Shown here: positions 18,944-27,830 of the stretch, piece by piece
Layout: every line of letters begins with the position of its first letter
Position numbering within the stretch: the first letter of the stretch is position 1
NCBI GenBank assembly: GCA_965237505.1
Contig: CBDEFR010000003.1
Location: forward strand, 1-64,000
DNA length: 64,000 bases
From: NVTR01 sp965237505
GTDB lineage: Bacteria > Pseudomonadota > Alphaproteobacteria > Rhodobacterales > Rhodobacteraceae
Direction of reading: 5' to 3'
Program-made: the position numbers and the translations under genes
Notes under the pieces: generated by a model
The model's database searches: none
What the model was told of the DNA's origin: nothing
The model's input: only the letters and a program-made list of their open reading frames with translations

Positions 18944-20367
18944 GGTAGTGCCCCCGGACGTGGTGTAATTCCGACGTTAGCGCGGGCTGAGTGGAGCCTC
19001 GCGCGTAGCTCAGGCGAAGTCCGCGCGGGTTGCTGGGCGGCCATGGACGTTCTCCGGTAGGGTTTGGGTTGCAACCTGACCTACCGATCGAGGAGATCAC
19101 CCATGACCAAGGAGACGATATCAGAAACCGCCGCGCTGAAGGCGCTTCTTTCCGAGACCGCCGATCATCAGATTTTGGCCGAGATGCTGGGTTTTGTTGC
19201 CGACCGGTTGATGGCACTGGATGTGGATCAGCTGTGCGGTGCCGGGGTGCATGAACGCTCGGCCGGGCGGGTGAACCACCGGAACGGATATCGCCCGCGC
19301 CGATGGGAAACCCGCGCCGGGACCGTTGATGTTCAGATCCCGAAACTGCGCAAGGGGACGTATTTCCCGGAGTTTCTGGAACCACGCCGGGCCTCGGAGA
19401 AAGCAATGACCGCGGTGATCCAGGAAGCCTACATTCAGGGCGTCTCAACGCGATCAGTGGATGATCTGGTCAAGACCATGTGCATGACGGGCGTCTCCAA
19501 GAGCCAGGTATCCCGCCTGTGCGTGGAGATCGACGAACGCGTTGACGCCTTCCTTGACCGGCCACTGGAGGGCGAATGGCCCTATCTCTGGCTGGACGCC
19601 ACCTACATCAAGGTGCGGCGTTCGGGACGGATCGTCAGCGTGGCAGCCATAGTGGCGGTTGCGGTCAACACCGACGGGCGGCGCGAGGTTCTGGGCATCG
19701 CCATCCAACCCAGCGAAGCCGAGGTGTTCTGGGACGAATTCCTGCGCGCTCTGGCCGATCGCGGCCTGCGCGGGGTAAAGCTGATCATCGCTGACGAACA
19801 TAAAGCCCTGAAGGGGGCCGCCGCCAAAGTGCTGGGTGCTACGATCCAGCGCTGTCGCGTGCACTTCATGCGCAATGCCCTGGCCTGCGTCGGCAAGAAG
19901 GACCGTCCCATCGTCACGGCCGCGCTCAGAACAGCCTTCGATCAGGCACGCTGGCAGACTCGAAGGAACACTGGACCAAGCTGATCGAGGCTTTCCAGCC
20001 GCGTCATCCCAAGCTCGCCGAGCTGATGCTGCGCGCCGAGGAAGACGTGCTGGCCTACAAGACGTTCCCGCAAGCTCACTGGCGGCAAATACACTCCACC
20101 AATCCGCTTGAACGCCTCAACAAAGAGATCAAGCGCCGAACAAATGTCGTCGGTATTTTCCCTAACGAGGCCGCGATCAGACGCCTCGTCGGCGCACTTA
20201 TGCTGGAGCAGAACGACGAATGGGCAGTCACACGTCGTTACATGACGCTGGAAACCGTCGCCGCCATCTGCGAGGATACCACCATCGACCCGGCGAAAAT
20301 CGCCGCCCTGTAAACCGGCTCAACACCCAGCCGGAGAACAATTTACACCACGCCCTGGGGCACTACC
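18944..20367 (+). mobile_element. IS256-family insertion sequence
   Basis: The left end GGTAGTGCCCCCGGACGTGG at 18944 matches the right end read inward from 20367 (GGTAGTGCCCCAGGGCGTGG); the match continues into tgtaa-att. Length is 1424 bp with one transposase gene. No 8-9 bp target duplication is visible (left flank atctacgc, right flank ccggacgc). With the non-contiguous IS3 fragment on one side, this points to a deletion or rearrangement after insertion. Confidence 0.9.
19103..20313 (+). pseudogene. IS256-family (Mutator-like) transposase, frameshifted
   Basis: The protein starts at ATG 19103 (MTKETISETAALKALL) and would be about 403 residues. Family blocks are QIPKLRKGTYFPEFLEPRR, VSKSQVSRLCVEIDERV, the first catalytic Asp in YLWLDATYIKV, the second in KLIIADEHKAL, and the Glu in NPLERLNKEIKRRT. 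One base is missing near 19950: after AFDQAR the frame goes out, while SKEHWTKLIEAFQPRHPKL continues one frame over to the stop at 20313. As given, the product lacks the catalytic Glu. The lesion may be real or an assembly indel. Confidence 0.9.
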
Positions 20368-20488
20368 CCGGACGCTTACGGTAGAAGTGCATATTCTCGC
20401 CGTCGTGATACCTGCTGACTAACGCTGGGATGGCGCATGAATGGAGATGTTGCAAAAATGCTGTTCGTTTTGTTCCGGTTCTAAAAGC

Positions 20489-21634
20489 TCACATCTTCTT
20501 TGCCATGATCTCTGCTGCCTCTCTTAGGGGATCATCGGCAATGTGCGCATAGCGCTGCGTCGTCATCGGATTCGTGTGACCAAGCAGGCGCCCAACAATT
20601 GCCAGGCTCATGCCACTTGAGACAAGTTGTGACGCATGGGTATGGCGATTGTCGTGGATGCGGTAGTCTTGAATATTGGCGTTAGAGAGGACGGAGCGCC
20701 AGAATTTCTTGAGGTCGACGATCGGTTTGTTTGGTGACCTGCCCGGAAAGACCAAACTGGCCTCGCCAGATGCACTTTTGATTCCGCTCAATAGCCTGAC
20801 GGCCGCTTTCGAAAGCGGCAGGTGTTCGGTGCGTTTCTGCTTGGTGTGGTGTGACGGCTTGGTCCAGACACCCCGATCGAAGTCAAAGTCTTTCCATGTC
20901 GCATTCAAGACCTCGCCAATTCGCGCGCCGGTCAGAAGTTGTAGCCGGATAGCATTCGCGGCTTTTCTGTTTGGATGATTATCCAAGACCACGCTCAGCC
21001 GGGTCAACTCGTCCGTAGAAAGCCACCGATACCGTTTTTCCTCATGGAATTTCTCGATGCCCTTGGCAGGATTGTCAAAACGCATCCCCCACTTGACCGA
21101 AAGTTCGAACATTTTGGAAAGCAGTGAAAGCGTGCGGTTGGCCTGGTATGGCGTTGCCCTGAGCGAATTGTGGAAAGTCTGAACGTCCTTGTGCCTGACG
21201 TCGCGAATCTTTTGCGTCGCGAATTTTGGTAGGATCAAGCGATCGAGCATGGAGCGGTCATTGGCGACGCTCTTGGGTCGCTTTTTGGGGATCGCATGGA
21301 CAGCAAGATATTGCTGACAAAGATCTCGCATAACGGGCGCCTCGCGGATCACTTGCGCTTCGGAAACTGGATCTCCGCCGCGCAGAACATCCGACAGCAG
21401 TCCCGTCGCGATGTCCTTTGCTTGAGTGAACGACATCAATGGGCCGTGCTGGCCAATAGTCTTTCGACGCGATCGACCAGTGGTCCGGGTCCTGTATTGG
21501 ACGACGTAGGATTTCGTTCCGTTGGGCTTAACCCGAATCCCAAAGCCCGGGAGAGACAAGTCCCAGTAGACCGTTTCTGCGGTTGAAGTTTGGAGTTTGT
21601 CGATGACAGATTTTGAAAGTCTATGCTTTGGCAT
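20489..21634 (-). CDS. int: Tyrosine-recombinase integrase of a genomic island
   Basis: A 381-residue phage/island-type integrase. The N-terminal arm-binding domain has the DUF4102-like pattern YWDLSLPGFGIRVKPNGTKS followed by YVVQYRTRTTGRSR. The core-binding SAM-like domain lies around residues 100-190. Catalytic residues are R in GARIGEVL, H-x-x-R in HDNRHTHA, H in LLGHTNP and Y in TTQRYAH. The usual HDLRH is HDNRH here. The gene reads away from an orphan tRNA 3' end 184-216 bp upstream, the usual layout for an integrase next to its attachment site. The frame is intact, so excision may still be possible if the other end exists. Confidence 0.92.
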   Translation of the reverse strand: MPKHRLSKSVIDKLQTSTAETVYWDLSLPGFGIRVKPNGTKSYVVQYRTRTTGRSRRKTIGQHGPLMSFTQAKDIATGLLSDVLRGGDPVSEAQVIREAPVMRDLCQQYLAVHAIPKKRPKSVANDRSMLDRLILPKFATQKIRDVRHKDVQTFHNSLRATPYQANRTLSLLSKMFELSVKWGMRFDNPAKGIEKFHEEKRYRWLSTDELTRLSVVLDNHPNRKAANAIRLQLLTGARIGEVLNATWKDFDFDRGVWTKPSHHTKQKRTEHLPLSKAAVRLLSGIKSASGEASLVFPGRSPNKPIVDLKKFWRSVLSNANIQDYRIHDNRHTHASQLVSSGMSLAIVGRLLGHTNPMTTQRYAHIADDPLREAAEIMAKKM

Positions 21635-21817
21635 CGTTCGCTCACAGTTTCGGAGTGGGTAAGCATCAGGTAAGCACGGGCGAGCGAATTTGCAAGAAGT
21701 GTTGAAAAGTCTGTAGAAGTTCTATCGCATAATAGTGCACTATATCAGTGTGTTATGGGGTGATAAAGAAATGCGTAGAAGGCCGGAAAAGTATAGACCG
21801 TAAGATTTGTTATCAGT

Positions 21818-21850
21818 AGGTCCGCGGTTCGAGTCCGTGTGGGGGCACCA
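21818..21850 (+). other. Attachment-site remnant: 3' end of a tRNA gene
   Basis: The sequence contains a T-arm (stem CGCGG / CCGTG around loop TTCGAGT), the 3' acceptor strand and an encoded CCA, ending at 21850. No D-arm or anticodon arm precedes it, so this is not a whole tRNA. A tRNA 3' end beside an integrase is the classical att site. The full tRNA should lie at the other island end, outside the window to the left. Between 21635 and 21817 there is no gene. Confidence 0.8.
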
Positions 21851-21974
21851 TTTTGGTAATAAAAAAAAGCTTCTGACCCAGATGGCCCAAATTCGCGGCA
21901 ATCATGGAAAGGATGCGCAAGGGCCGCGAATTATCATCTGGACGGAAGCGCTCGAATTACTCTTTGCTACCGGC

Positions 21975-22217
21975 TCAAAACGCCTTGAACGTCAGCGTCG
22001 TCAGTGACCTTTCAATGCCCTCGATATCCAGAAGATTATCGTTGATGAATTTCCCAACATCCTGATCTTTCGGGATATAAAGCTTGAGCAGCAAATCAAA
22101 ATTTCCACTTGTGGAATAAAGCTCTGAATGGAACTCGCGCAGCATGATCGCGTCGGCAACCTGGTATGTGGTGCCGGGGCGGCATCTTATCTGGACGAAA
22201 ACACATACGCTCATCAT
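21975..22217 (-). CDS. Stand-alone Lrp/AsnC ligand-binding (RAM) domain protein
   Basis: An 80-residue protein that is only the regulatory domain of Lrp-family regulators: CVFVQIRCRPGTTYQVADAI, then SELYSTSGNFDLLLKLYIP and a final IERSLTTLTFKAF. The G-x-F-D-L-L-L-K strand is the family hallmark. No helix-turn-helix is present and nothing upstream suggests one was lost; single-domain members of this size are common in Roseobacter relatives. It is divergent from hisB. A role in sensing amino acids or joining with a full-length Lrp partner is possible, not shown. Confidence 0.8.
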   Translation of the reverse strand: MMSVCVFVQIRCRPGTTYQVADAIMLREFHSELYSTSGNFDLLLKLYIPKDQDVGKFINDNLLDIEGIERSLTTLTFKAF

Positions 22218-22359
22218 CGATCTCCGTTATGCTGATCCTGCCGCTCTGAATGACACAAAGCCACGCCCGCAGACAATAATCAAATCGCCACCTTGCACCG
22301 GCTTGGCATTTGCGCCGCCGCCAGCCTATAAGGCAGGCGAATTTTAGCGGAGAGCCCTG

Positions 22360-22947
22360 ATGCGGACTGCCAAGATCACGCGCAAGACCGCCGAAACGAG
22401 TATCACCGTAGAGATCAACCTAGACGGAACCGGCAAGTGCGACATTCAAACCGGCGTCGCATTTTTTGATCACATGCTGGATCAGCTGGCGCGGCATTCT
22501 TTGATCGACATGAAAATCCGCGCCAAGGGCGATTATCAGATCGACGATCACCACACGGTTGAAGACACCGGCATTGCGCTTGGTCAGGCGCTAAGGGCAG
22601 CACTTGGCGACAAAAAAGGCATCCGGCGCTTTGGTGAATGCCACTTGCCGATGGACGACGCGCAGATCCGCGCCGCGCTCGATCTGTCCGGGCGCGCATT
22701 TCTGGTGTGGAATGTTGACATGCCGACCGCCAGGATCAAAAGCTTTGACACCGAACTTGTTCGCGAGTTTTTTCAAGCGTTTAGCACGCACAGCGCCATG
22801 ACCCTGCACGTCGACACGCTGCACGGCATCAACAGCCACCACATCGCCGAGGCGGCGTTCAAGGCTTGCGCTCGTGCACTGCGAGCCGCTGTGGCGACTG
22901 ATCCGCGCACAATTGATGCGATTCCATCGACCAAAGGGGCGCTGTAA
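22360..22947 (+). CDS. hisB: Imidazoleglycerol-phosphate dehydratase
   Basis: Catalyses the dehydration of imidazole glycerol phosphate to imidazole acetol phosphate, the sixth step of histidine synthesis. The 195 residues match the monofunctional HisB. Metal-binding motifs are GVAFFDHMLDQLARH (residues about 30-44), DDHHTVEDTGIALGQAL (about 61-77) and the second-half repeats THSAMTLHV and SHHIAEAAFKACARAL. ATG 22360 has GGAGAG upstream. It opens the his run, with hisH starting 2 bp after its stop. Confidence 0.96.
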   Translation: MRTAKITRKTAETSITVEINLDGTGKCDIQTGVAFFDHMLDQLARHSLIDMKIRAKGDYQIDDHHTVEDTGIALGQALRAALGDKKGIRRFGECHLPMDDAQIRAALDLSGRAFLVWNVDMPTARIKSFDTELVREFFQAFSTHSAMTLHVDTLHGINSHHIAEAAFKACARALRAAVATDPRTIDAIPSTKGAL

Positions 22948-22949
22948 GG

Positions 22950-23588
22950 GTGCTCACGGCGCTCGTCGATTATGGTGCCGGCAATCTGCACTCGGCGCAT
23001 AAAGCCATTGAACGCATGGCGGCAGAGGCCGACGCGGGCGCGGTTGTCGTCACGTCTGAGCCGGATGTCATTGCGCAGGCGGACAGACTTGTGTTGCCGG
23101 GCGACGGCGCATTTGCGGCCTGCAAAAGGCAACTGGCCGAGCGCATCGGGCTGTTTGAAGCCATTGAAGACGCAGTGAAAAGGCGGGCGGTTCCGTTCTT
23201 GGGCATTTGCGTCGGAATGCAGATGATGGCCACGCAGGGCCGCGAATATGAAAATACGCAAGGGTTTGACTGGATCAACGGTGAAGTGGTGAAGATCACT
23301 CCGTCCGACCAAAATTTAAAGTTACCACATATCGGCTGGAACGATCTGATCGTCGAGCAAAATCACCCGGTGCTGGACGGCGTACAGACTGGCGACCACG
23401 CTTATTTCGTGCACTCTTACCACTTTCGCGTGACACACCGCGCGCACCGCATAGCATATGCGGATTATGGCGGTGACATCACCGCGATCATTGCGCGCGA
23501 CAACATGATCGGCACCCAGTTCCACCCCGAAAAAAGCCAGCGCGCCGGGCTGCGGCTGATCTCAAACTTTCTCGGCTGGCGGCCCTGA
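22950..23588 (+). CDS. hisH: Imidazole glycerol phosphate synthase, glutamine amidotransferase subunit
   Basis: Provides ammonia from glutamine to HisF. The class I amidotransferase triad is visible: Cys in FLGICVGMQMMA (about residue 88), and His and Glu in GTQFHPEKSQRAG (about residues 194-196). The N-terminal VDYGAGNLHSAHKAIER is typical. At 212 residues it has normal length. The start is GTG at 22950, just after the hisB stop, so translation is probably coupled. A DUF2147-type gene on the opposite strand separates it from hisA. Confidence 0.96.
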   Translation: MLTALVDYGAGNLHSAHKAIERMAAEADAGAVVVTSEPDVIAQADRLVLPGDGAFAACKRQLAERIGLFEAIEDAVKRRAVPFLGICVGMQMMATQGREYENTQGFDWINGEVVKITPSDQNLKLPHIGWNDLIVEQNHPVLDGVQTGDHAYFVHSYHFRVTHRAHRIAYADYGGDITAIIARDNMIGTQFHPEKSQRAGLRLISNFLGWRP

Positions 23589-23599
23589 GGGCCGAAGCC

Positions 23600-23985
23600 T
23601 TACTGAACCCGCGTCCAGGTCTGTTTTTTGCAAAACACCGCAATGCAGCCTGAAACCTTCAGGACGTCGCCGGCAAGGGTCATTTTGGAATTGAATATCT
23701 TGTCGGTTGACGGCTGCCAGATTTTGCCACTGCCATATCTGTTGCTGCCCTTGACCTGCATATCCCACACAATATTTTTACCAATGTTATCAGAGTTATA
23801 CTCGCCATCCGCATTAAAGGTGCGGGTAATCACACCACACAGTAATGCGCCGCAAGGGGCGATGGTGACATGGGCAAAGGCGCCGTCATCCACTTGGATT
23901 TCCATACCCCCTCCAGGGGATCTGCCGCAAACGCAGCACCTGCAAATCCAAGCGCCAGCGTAACTGTCAGCAGAAATTTTTTCAT
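23600..23985 (-). pseudogene. DUF2147-type secreted protein, one-base frameshift after the signal peptide
   Basis: Reading from ATG 23985, which has GGGAGG upstream, a signal peptide is encoded (MKKFLLTVTLALGFAGAAFA, then ADPLEGVW). One base is then missing near 23895, and the mature domain continues in the next frame: VDDGAFAHVTIAPCGALLCG, IGKNIVWDMQVKGSNRYGSG, DGLxVSGC-type end LKVSGCIAVFCKKQTWTRV. Restoring one base gives about 128 residues, normal for this periplasmic family, whose function is unknown. It lies antisense between hisH and hisA. Confidence 0.82.
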
Positions 23986-24125
23986 GTCATCCTCCCTGAA
24001 ACATCAGCCCCACTATGCAATGACCGCTTGTTGGCGGGCAAGCGTGATGTGGGGTCTGCCCTGGCTTTGCAATTCTCAGCACTTTCTGCCAAAGACCGCA
24101 TGACTGTGACCCACCGGCGGAAACG

Positions 24126-24848
24126 ATGATCCTTTACCCGGCAATTGATCTGAAAGACGGACAATGCGTGCGGCTTTTCAAGGGTCAGATGGCGCAGGCG
24201 ACGGTGTTCAGTGACGACCCAGCAGCGCAGGCGCGCGCATTTCAGGATGCCGGGTGCGAGTGGCTGCATCTGGTCGATCTGAACGGCGCGTTTGCGGGCA
24301 AGCCGGTGAACCGGGCGGCGGTTGAGGCGATCCTGAGCGCGGTGACTGTGCCGGCGCAGCTTGGTGGCGGCATTCGCGACATGGACACGATAGAACGCTG
24401 GTTATCCAAGGGTTTAGCGCGGGTTATTCTGGGCACCGTGGCGGTGGAAGATCCGGATCTGGTGCGCGACGCGGCGCGTGGCTTTCCCGGTCAGGTGGCG
24501 GTCGGACTGGACGCGCGCGACGGCCGGGTGGCGACGCGCGGTTGGACAAAGGCAACCGAAATTCAGGTGACCGATCTGGCCCGTTCGTTTGAAGACGTAG
24601 GCGTGGCGGCGATCATCTATACCGACATCAACCGTGACGGCGCCATGCAGGGGCCGAATATCGAGGCAACGGCGGCGCTGGCCAATGCGGTCTCGATCCC
24701 GGTGATCGCGTCCGGAGGAGTGTCGTCGCTGGATGATCTGCGAGCGCTCAAGGCTTGCGGCGCGCCGCTGAACGGTGCAATTTCCGGGCGCGCGCTGTAT
24801 GATGGGGCACTCGATCTGGCTGAAGCCCTGGCGCTTATGGCGACCTGA
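24126..24848 (+). CDS. hisA: ProFAR isomerase
   Basis: Isomerises ProFAR to PRFAR, the fourth step of histidine synthesis. The (beta/alpha)8 barrel is recognisable: MILYPAIDLKDGQCVRLFKG at the start with the catalytic Asp in AIDLKDG, QLGGGIRDMDTIERWL, the second catalytic Asp in IIYTDINRDGAMQGPN, and the phosphate-binding IPVIASGGVSSLDDL. At 240 residues it has family length. The DUF2867-type gene follows after 4 bp. Confidence 0.96.
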   Translation: MILYPAIDLKDGQCVRLFKGQMAQATVFSDDPAAQARAFQDAGCEWLHLVDLNGAFAGKPVNRAAVEAILSAVTVPAQLGGGIRDMDTIERWLSKGLARVILGTVAVEDPDLVRDAARGFPGQVAVGLDARDGRVATRGWTKATEIQVTDLARSFEDVGVAAIIYTDINRDGAMQGPNIEATAALANAVSIPVIASGGVSSLDDLRALKACGAPLNGAISGRALYDGALDLAEALALMAT

Positions 24849-24852
24849 TCCA

Positions 24853-25317
24853 ATGTTGCAGCCAAAGGTTCGCGCAACCTCGCTCCCCGAAACCAGCTTG
24901 CTGCAGGGTCGTGTTGGACCTGGCGATTATGTAGACTGCTATTGCTGTGCCAGCACCCTGTCACCCCGCGAGGCTGCAAACGTCGCCACGCGTTTTCCGG
25001 TGTGGGTCTACGCCCTTCTGGTCCTGCGCCAGCTCTTTGTTCTGCCATTCAGACTGAAGAGGGCAGATCCGGCGGAGCAAAGGATTGGGATTTTCCCGCT
25101 GGATCAGGAAACAGCGAATGAGCTGATCCTCGGGTTTGACGACAAACATCTGGATTTCCGCATTTCGGTGCTGAGTGATGGGGCAGAAATTCATGCGGCG
25201 ACCTGGGTCCACATCAACAGCCGGTTTGGGCGGTTTTACCTGTGGCTAATAAAGCCGTTTCATATTTATATCATGAAGAACGCGGTCGCCCGCATCGCCC
25301 GTCAGGCTCTGGCCTAA
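24853..25317 (+). CDS. DUF2867-family protein
   Basis: A 154-residue protein starting MLQPKVRATSLPETSLLQGR at 24853; a longer reading from 24775 overlaps hisA and is rejected. It has the family pattern of an aromatic-rich middle (RFPVWVYALLVLRQLFVLPF), DDKHLDFRISVLSDGAEIHA and a C-terminal SRFGRFYLWLIKPFHIYIMK. No catalytic motif is apparent. It sits tightly inside the his run (4 bp after hisA, 43 bp before hisF), an arrangement I recall from Rhodobacterales. The function is unknown. Confidence 0.8.
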   Translation: MLQPKVRATSLPETSLLQGRVGPGDYVDCYCCASTLSPREAANVATRFPVWVYALLVLRQLFVLPFRLKRADPAEQRIGIFPLDQETANELILGFDDKHLDFRISVLSDGAEIHAATWVHINSRFGRFYLWLIKPFHIYIMKNAVARIARQALA

Positions 25318-25360
25318 TCGAGACGGGGCCTGTAACACTCGGTAACTATTCGGAGCCGCC

Positions 25361-26122
25361 ATGCTCAAAACCCGCATCATCCCTTGTCTTGACGTGGCCG
25401 AGGGCCGGGTCGTCAAGGGCGTCAACTTTGTCGATCTGGTCGATGCCGGTGATCCGGTGGCAAGTGCCCGCGTCTATGACGCGGCGGGGGCGGATGAGTT
25501 GTGTTTTCTGGACATCATGGCGACCCAGGAAAACCGCGGCACCATGTTTGATCTGGTCCGGCGCACCGCCGAGCAATGTTTCATGCCGCTGACGATCGGC
25601 GGCGGGGTGCGGACCTGCGACGATGTGCGCGCGCTTTTGCTGGCCGGGGCCGACAAGGTCAGCTTCAATTCCGCTGCCGTGGCGAACCCGGATGTCGTGG
25701 CAGAAGCGGCGCAGCGATTTGGCAGCCAATGCATCGTGGTGGCGATTGATGCCAAGACTGTAAGTGCAGGAAAATGGCAGATTTTTACCCACGGCGGGCG
25801 GCGCGCCACCGGAATTGATGCGGTCGAATTCGCGCGCCAAGTCGCGGCCAAGGGGGCCGGTGAGATTCTGTTGACCAGCATGGATCGCGACGGCACCCGG
25901 TCCGGGTTCAACATTCCGCTCACCCGCGCCATTTCGGACGCGGTGAACGTGCCGGTGATCGCCTCGGGCGGGGTCGGAACGCTGGATCATCTGGTCGAAG
26001 GGGTCATTAAGGGCGGCGCTTCGGCGGTTCTGGCCGCGTCGATCTTTCATTTTGGTGATTATACAATCCGACAGGCCAAGCAACACATGGCCGCCGCCGG
26101 TATCGCGGTGAGGATGACATGA
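25361..26122 (+). CDS. hisF: Imidazole glycerol phosphate synthase, cyclase subunit
   Basis: Uses ammonia from HisH to convert PRFAR to imidazole glycerol phosphate and AICAR. The barrel starts MLKTRIIPCLDVAEGRVVKG with the catalytic Asp in CLDV; the second Asp is in ILLTSMDRDGTRSG. PLTIGGGVRTCDDVRALLLA and VPVIASGGVGTLDHL are phosphate-binding. At 253 residues it is full length. Its stop overlaps the hisE start by 4 bp (ATGA). Confidence 0.97.
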   Translation: MLKTRIIPCLDVAEGRVVKGVNFVDLVDAGDPVASARVYDAAGADELCFLDIMATQENRGTMFDLVRRTAEQCFMPLTIGGGVRTCDDVRALLLAGADKVSFNSAAVANPDVVAEAAQRFGSQCIVVAIDAKTVSAGKWQIFTHGGRRATGIDAVEFARQVAAKGAGEILLTSMDRDGTRSGFNIPLTRAISDAVNVPVIASGGVGTLDHLVEGVIKGGASAVLAASIFHFGDYTIRQAKQHMAAAGIAVRMT

Positions 26123-26433
26123 ACGCACTGGACAGACTCGCGGCCACGATTGAGGCCCGCAGATCGGCCGATCCGAAATCCTCGTGGACGGCGCAGCTTT
26201 TGGCGCAAGGCCCTGAAAAGACGGCGGAAAAATTTGGCGAAGAGGCGGGCGAGGCGATTGCCGAGGCGATCAAGGGGGATCGCGCGGCGCTGACCCGCGA
26301 GGCGGCGGATGTGCTGTACCATCTGCTGGTGATGCTGGCGGCGCGCGATGTGACACTGGCCGAGGTGCTGGCCGAGCTGGCCCGGCGCGAGGGTATTTCG
26401 GGGCTGGACGAGAAGGCGGCGCGCAACAAATAG
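26119..26433 (+). CDS. hisE: Phosphoribosyl-ATP diphosphatase
   Basis: Hydrolyses phosphoribosyl-ATP to phosphoribosyl-AMP, the second step of histidine synthesis. The 104-residue all-helical protein has the MazG-like signature KTAEKFGEEAGEAIAEA with the metal-binding E-E-x-x-E pattern, then REAADVLYHLLVMLAARDV. Translation is coupled to hisF. It ends the his run; a palindromic repeat begins 28 bp later. Confidence 0.95.
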   Translation: MNALDRLAATIEARRSADPKSSWTAQLLAQGPEKTAEKFGEEAGEAIAEAIKGDRAALTREAADVLYHLLVMLAARDVTLAEVLAELARREGISGLDEKAARNK

Positions 26434-26460
26434 CCGCGAAAATCGGTGGATCGTTTATTT

Positions 26461-26550
26461 CAGCCCGCCCGGCCCAATGGGCCGGGCAACGCCCGATCCG
26501 CCGCATTGGTGCGGGCGCTTCTCGCCCATCCCGCGGACCGGGCGCCACCC
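26461..26550 (+). repeat. REP-like palindromic repeat, copy 1
   Basis: Starts cagcccgcccggccc and forms three nested or adjacent stems: GCCCGGCCC / GGGCCGGGC, CGCCCGatcc / ggacCGGGCG, and a GC-rich inner pair. The same ~90-bp sequence, with compensating changes in the stems, is at 35134-35224. It lies just after hisE and could act as a transcription stop or mRNA stabiliser. Confidence 0.8.
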
Positions 26551-26627
26551 TTTCGTTGTTCCTGTAATGAAAATCGCAGGTTTGACGCGGTGATCCGAAA
26601 ATTTTCCGAAGCGCATTTGGCGCTGCT

Positions 26628-27422
26628 TCATCCGTTCATGCCCTGGGCCCGTCTGGCCGCATACAGCGAGATTGCCGCGGCATTGGACACGTTCAGCGAC
26701 CCAAATCCGCCGGACCCAGATATTCGCACCAGCCGGTCGCAGAGCTGTCGCGTCTTGGCGCGCAGGCCCGGGCCCTCGGCACCCAGAACCAGCGCAATTG
26801 GCCGCCCGGCGGCCTCTTGCATGGCGTCCTCAAGCGCACTTTCGGCCTCGCCCGCCAGACCAAAGATCACATATCCCATAGCGCGCAGGCTGGTCATCGC
26901 TTGGGCCAGGTTTTTCACCCGCAGGTAAGGCTGGCGCTCCAGCGCCCCGGACGCCGATTTGGCCAGGGCGCCGGTTTCTGGGGCGGAATGGCGCGCCGGC
27001 GCGATGACGGCGCGCGCGCCAAACACCTCGGCTGAGCGCAGCACCGCGCCGACGTTATGCGGATCAGTGACCCGGTCTAGCAGGACCACGAGCGGCACCT
27101 GGCCTGGCGCCGCCAGACAGCGATCTTCCAAGCCACCCCAATCGAGTGGTTTTACCTCAAGCGCGGCACCCTGATGCACCGAGGCCGGATCGATCGGGGC
27201 CGGAAATCTGCGCGGATCGGCCAGTTCCACGGTCAGCCCGGACTGCGCCACCGCCGCGGCCAGCTTGTCTAGCGCATTTTTGGTGAGAATCAGGCGCAGT
27301 TTTTCGCGCGCCGAGTTGCACAACGCGTCCCTGACCGCGTGCAGGCCGAAAAGCCAGACCGTCTGGGCCGCTGCTCCGCGGCGCGCATGTTCCTTTTGAA
27401 TGACCCATCTGGGCTTTTGCAT
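26628..27422 (-). CDS. rlmB: SpoU/TrmH-family RNA 2'-O-methyltransferase (RlmB-like)
   Basis: A SAM-dependent RNA ribose methyltransferase; RlmB modifies 23S rRNA, but another RNA target is possible. The N-terminal substrate-binding domain begins TVWLFGLHAVRDALCNSARE. The knotted SPOUT domain has the three family motifs: DPHNVGAVLRSAEVFGARAV, PIALVLGAEGPGL and GFGSLNVSNAAAISLYAA. ATG 27422 (264 residues) is preferred over a longer reading from 27539, since the extension overlaps the tRNA-Tyr promoter on the other strand and is unlike the family. Confidence 0.9.
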   Translation of the reverse strand: MQKPRWVIQKEHARRGAAAQTVWLFGLHAVRDALCNSAREKLRLILTKNALDKLAAAVAQSGLTVELADPRRFPAPIDPASVHQGAALEVKPLDWGGLEDRCLAAPGQVPLVVLLDRVTDPHNVGAVLRSAEVFGARAVIAPARHSAPETGALAKSASGALERQPYLRVKNLAQAMTSLRAMGYVIFGLAGEAESALEDAMQEAAGRPIALVLGAEGPGLRAKTRQLCDRLVRISGSGGFGSLNVSNAAAISLYAARRAQGMNG

Positions 27423-27494
27423 CTGCCGCCTGCCAATCGCGCTGTGGGCGCGGACAATGGCGCGCGGCGCAGCGCTGTGCAAGGGACTTTCGCC

Positions 27495-27523
27495 TTGACG
27501 CAAATTGGGCCGGGCGCTATCCA
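27495..27523 (+). promoter_or_regulatory. Promoter of tRNA-Tyr
   Basis: TTGACG (27495-27500), a 17-bp spacer and TATCCA (27518-27523) place transcription start near 27530, 28 bp before the mature tRNA. The fit to sigma-70 is good. Confidence 0.65.
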
Positions 27524-27557
27524 GCGCTTCGCCGGGCAATCATTACGGCCCGGCTGC

Positions 27558-27641
27558 GGGCGACGGGCTGCAAGGTGCGGCAGCGGACTGTAACTCCGCC
27601 GGGGAGACCCACGCCTGGTTCGATTCCAGGGTCGCCCACCA
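27558..27641 (+). tRNA. tRNA-Tyr (anticodon GTA)
   Basis: An 84-base class II tRNA. Acceptor stem GGGCGAC (27558-27564) pairs with GTCGCCC (27631-27637), followed by A and an encoded CCA. The anticodon arm is GCGGA-CTGTAAC-TCCGC. A long variable arm (ggggagaccc) and the T-arm CCTGG-TTCGATT-CCAGG are present, as expected for bacterial tRNA-Tyr. Confidence 0.96.
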
Positions 27642-27830
27642 TTGGCCGGCAGCTGTTTCTTGGTCATGTTCGCGCAAGCGGGGATCGCCGTTCACATGCC
27701 GCCATTACGGATTGGGTATCCCGCTTTCGCGGCACGTCCTTGGGTTCGGCGATCACGGCGCGGAACCGTCGGTACGTCTGCTCGTTTCACCGGTCAAGCT
27801 GACCTTGGGGTTTGCCGTCCCAACCTGCCT

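Noticed and set aside
18716..19060. A 114-codon plus-strand gene between the LacI fragment and IS256
   Set aside because: It crosses the IS256 inverted repeat and is in a different frame from the recognisable IS3 integrase fragment.
21790..21850. A complete tRNA gene
   Set aside because: Only the T-arm, 3' acceptor strand and CCA are present; no anticodon or D-arm precedes.
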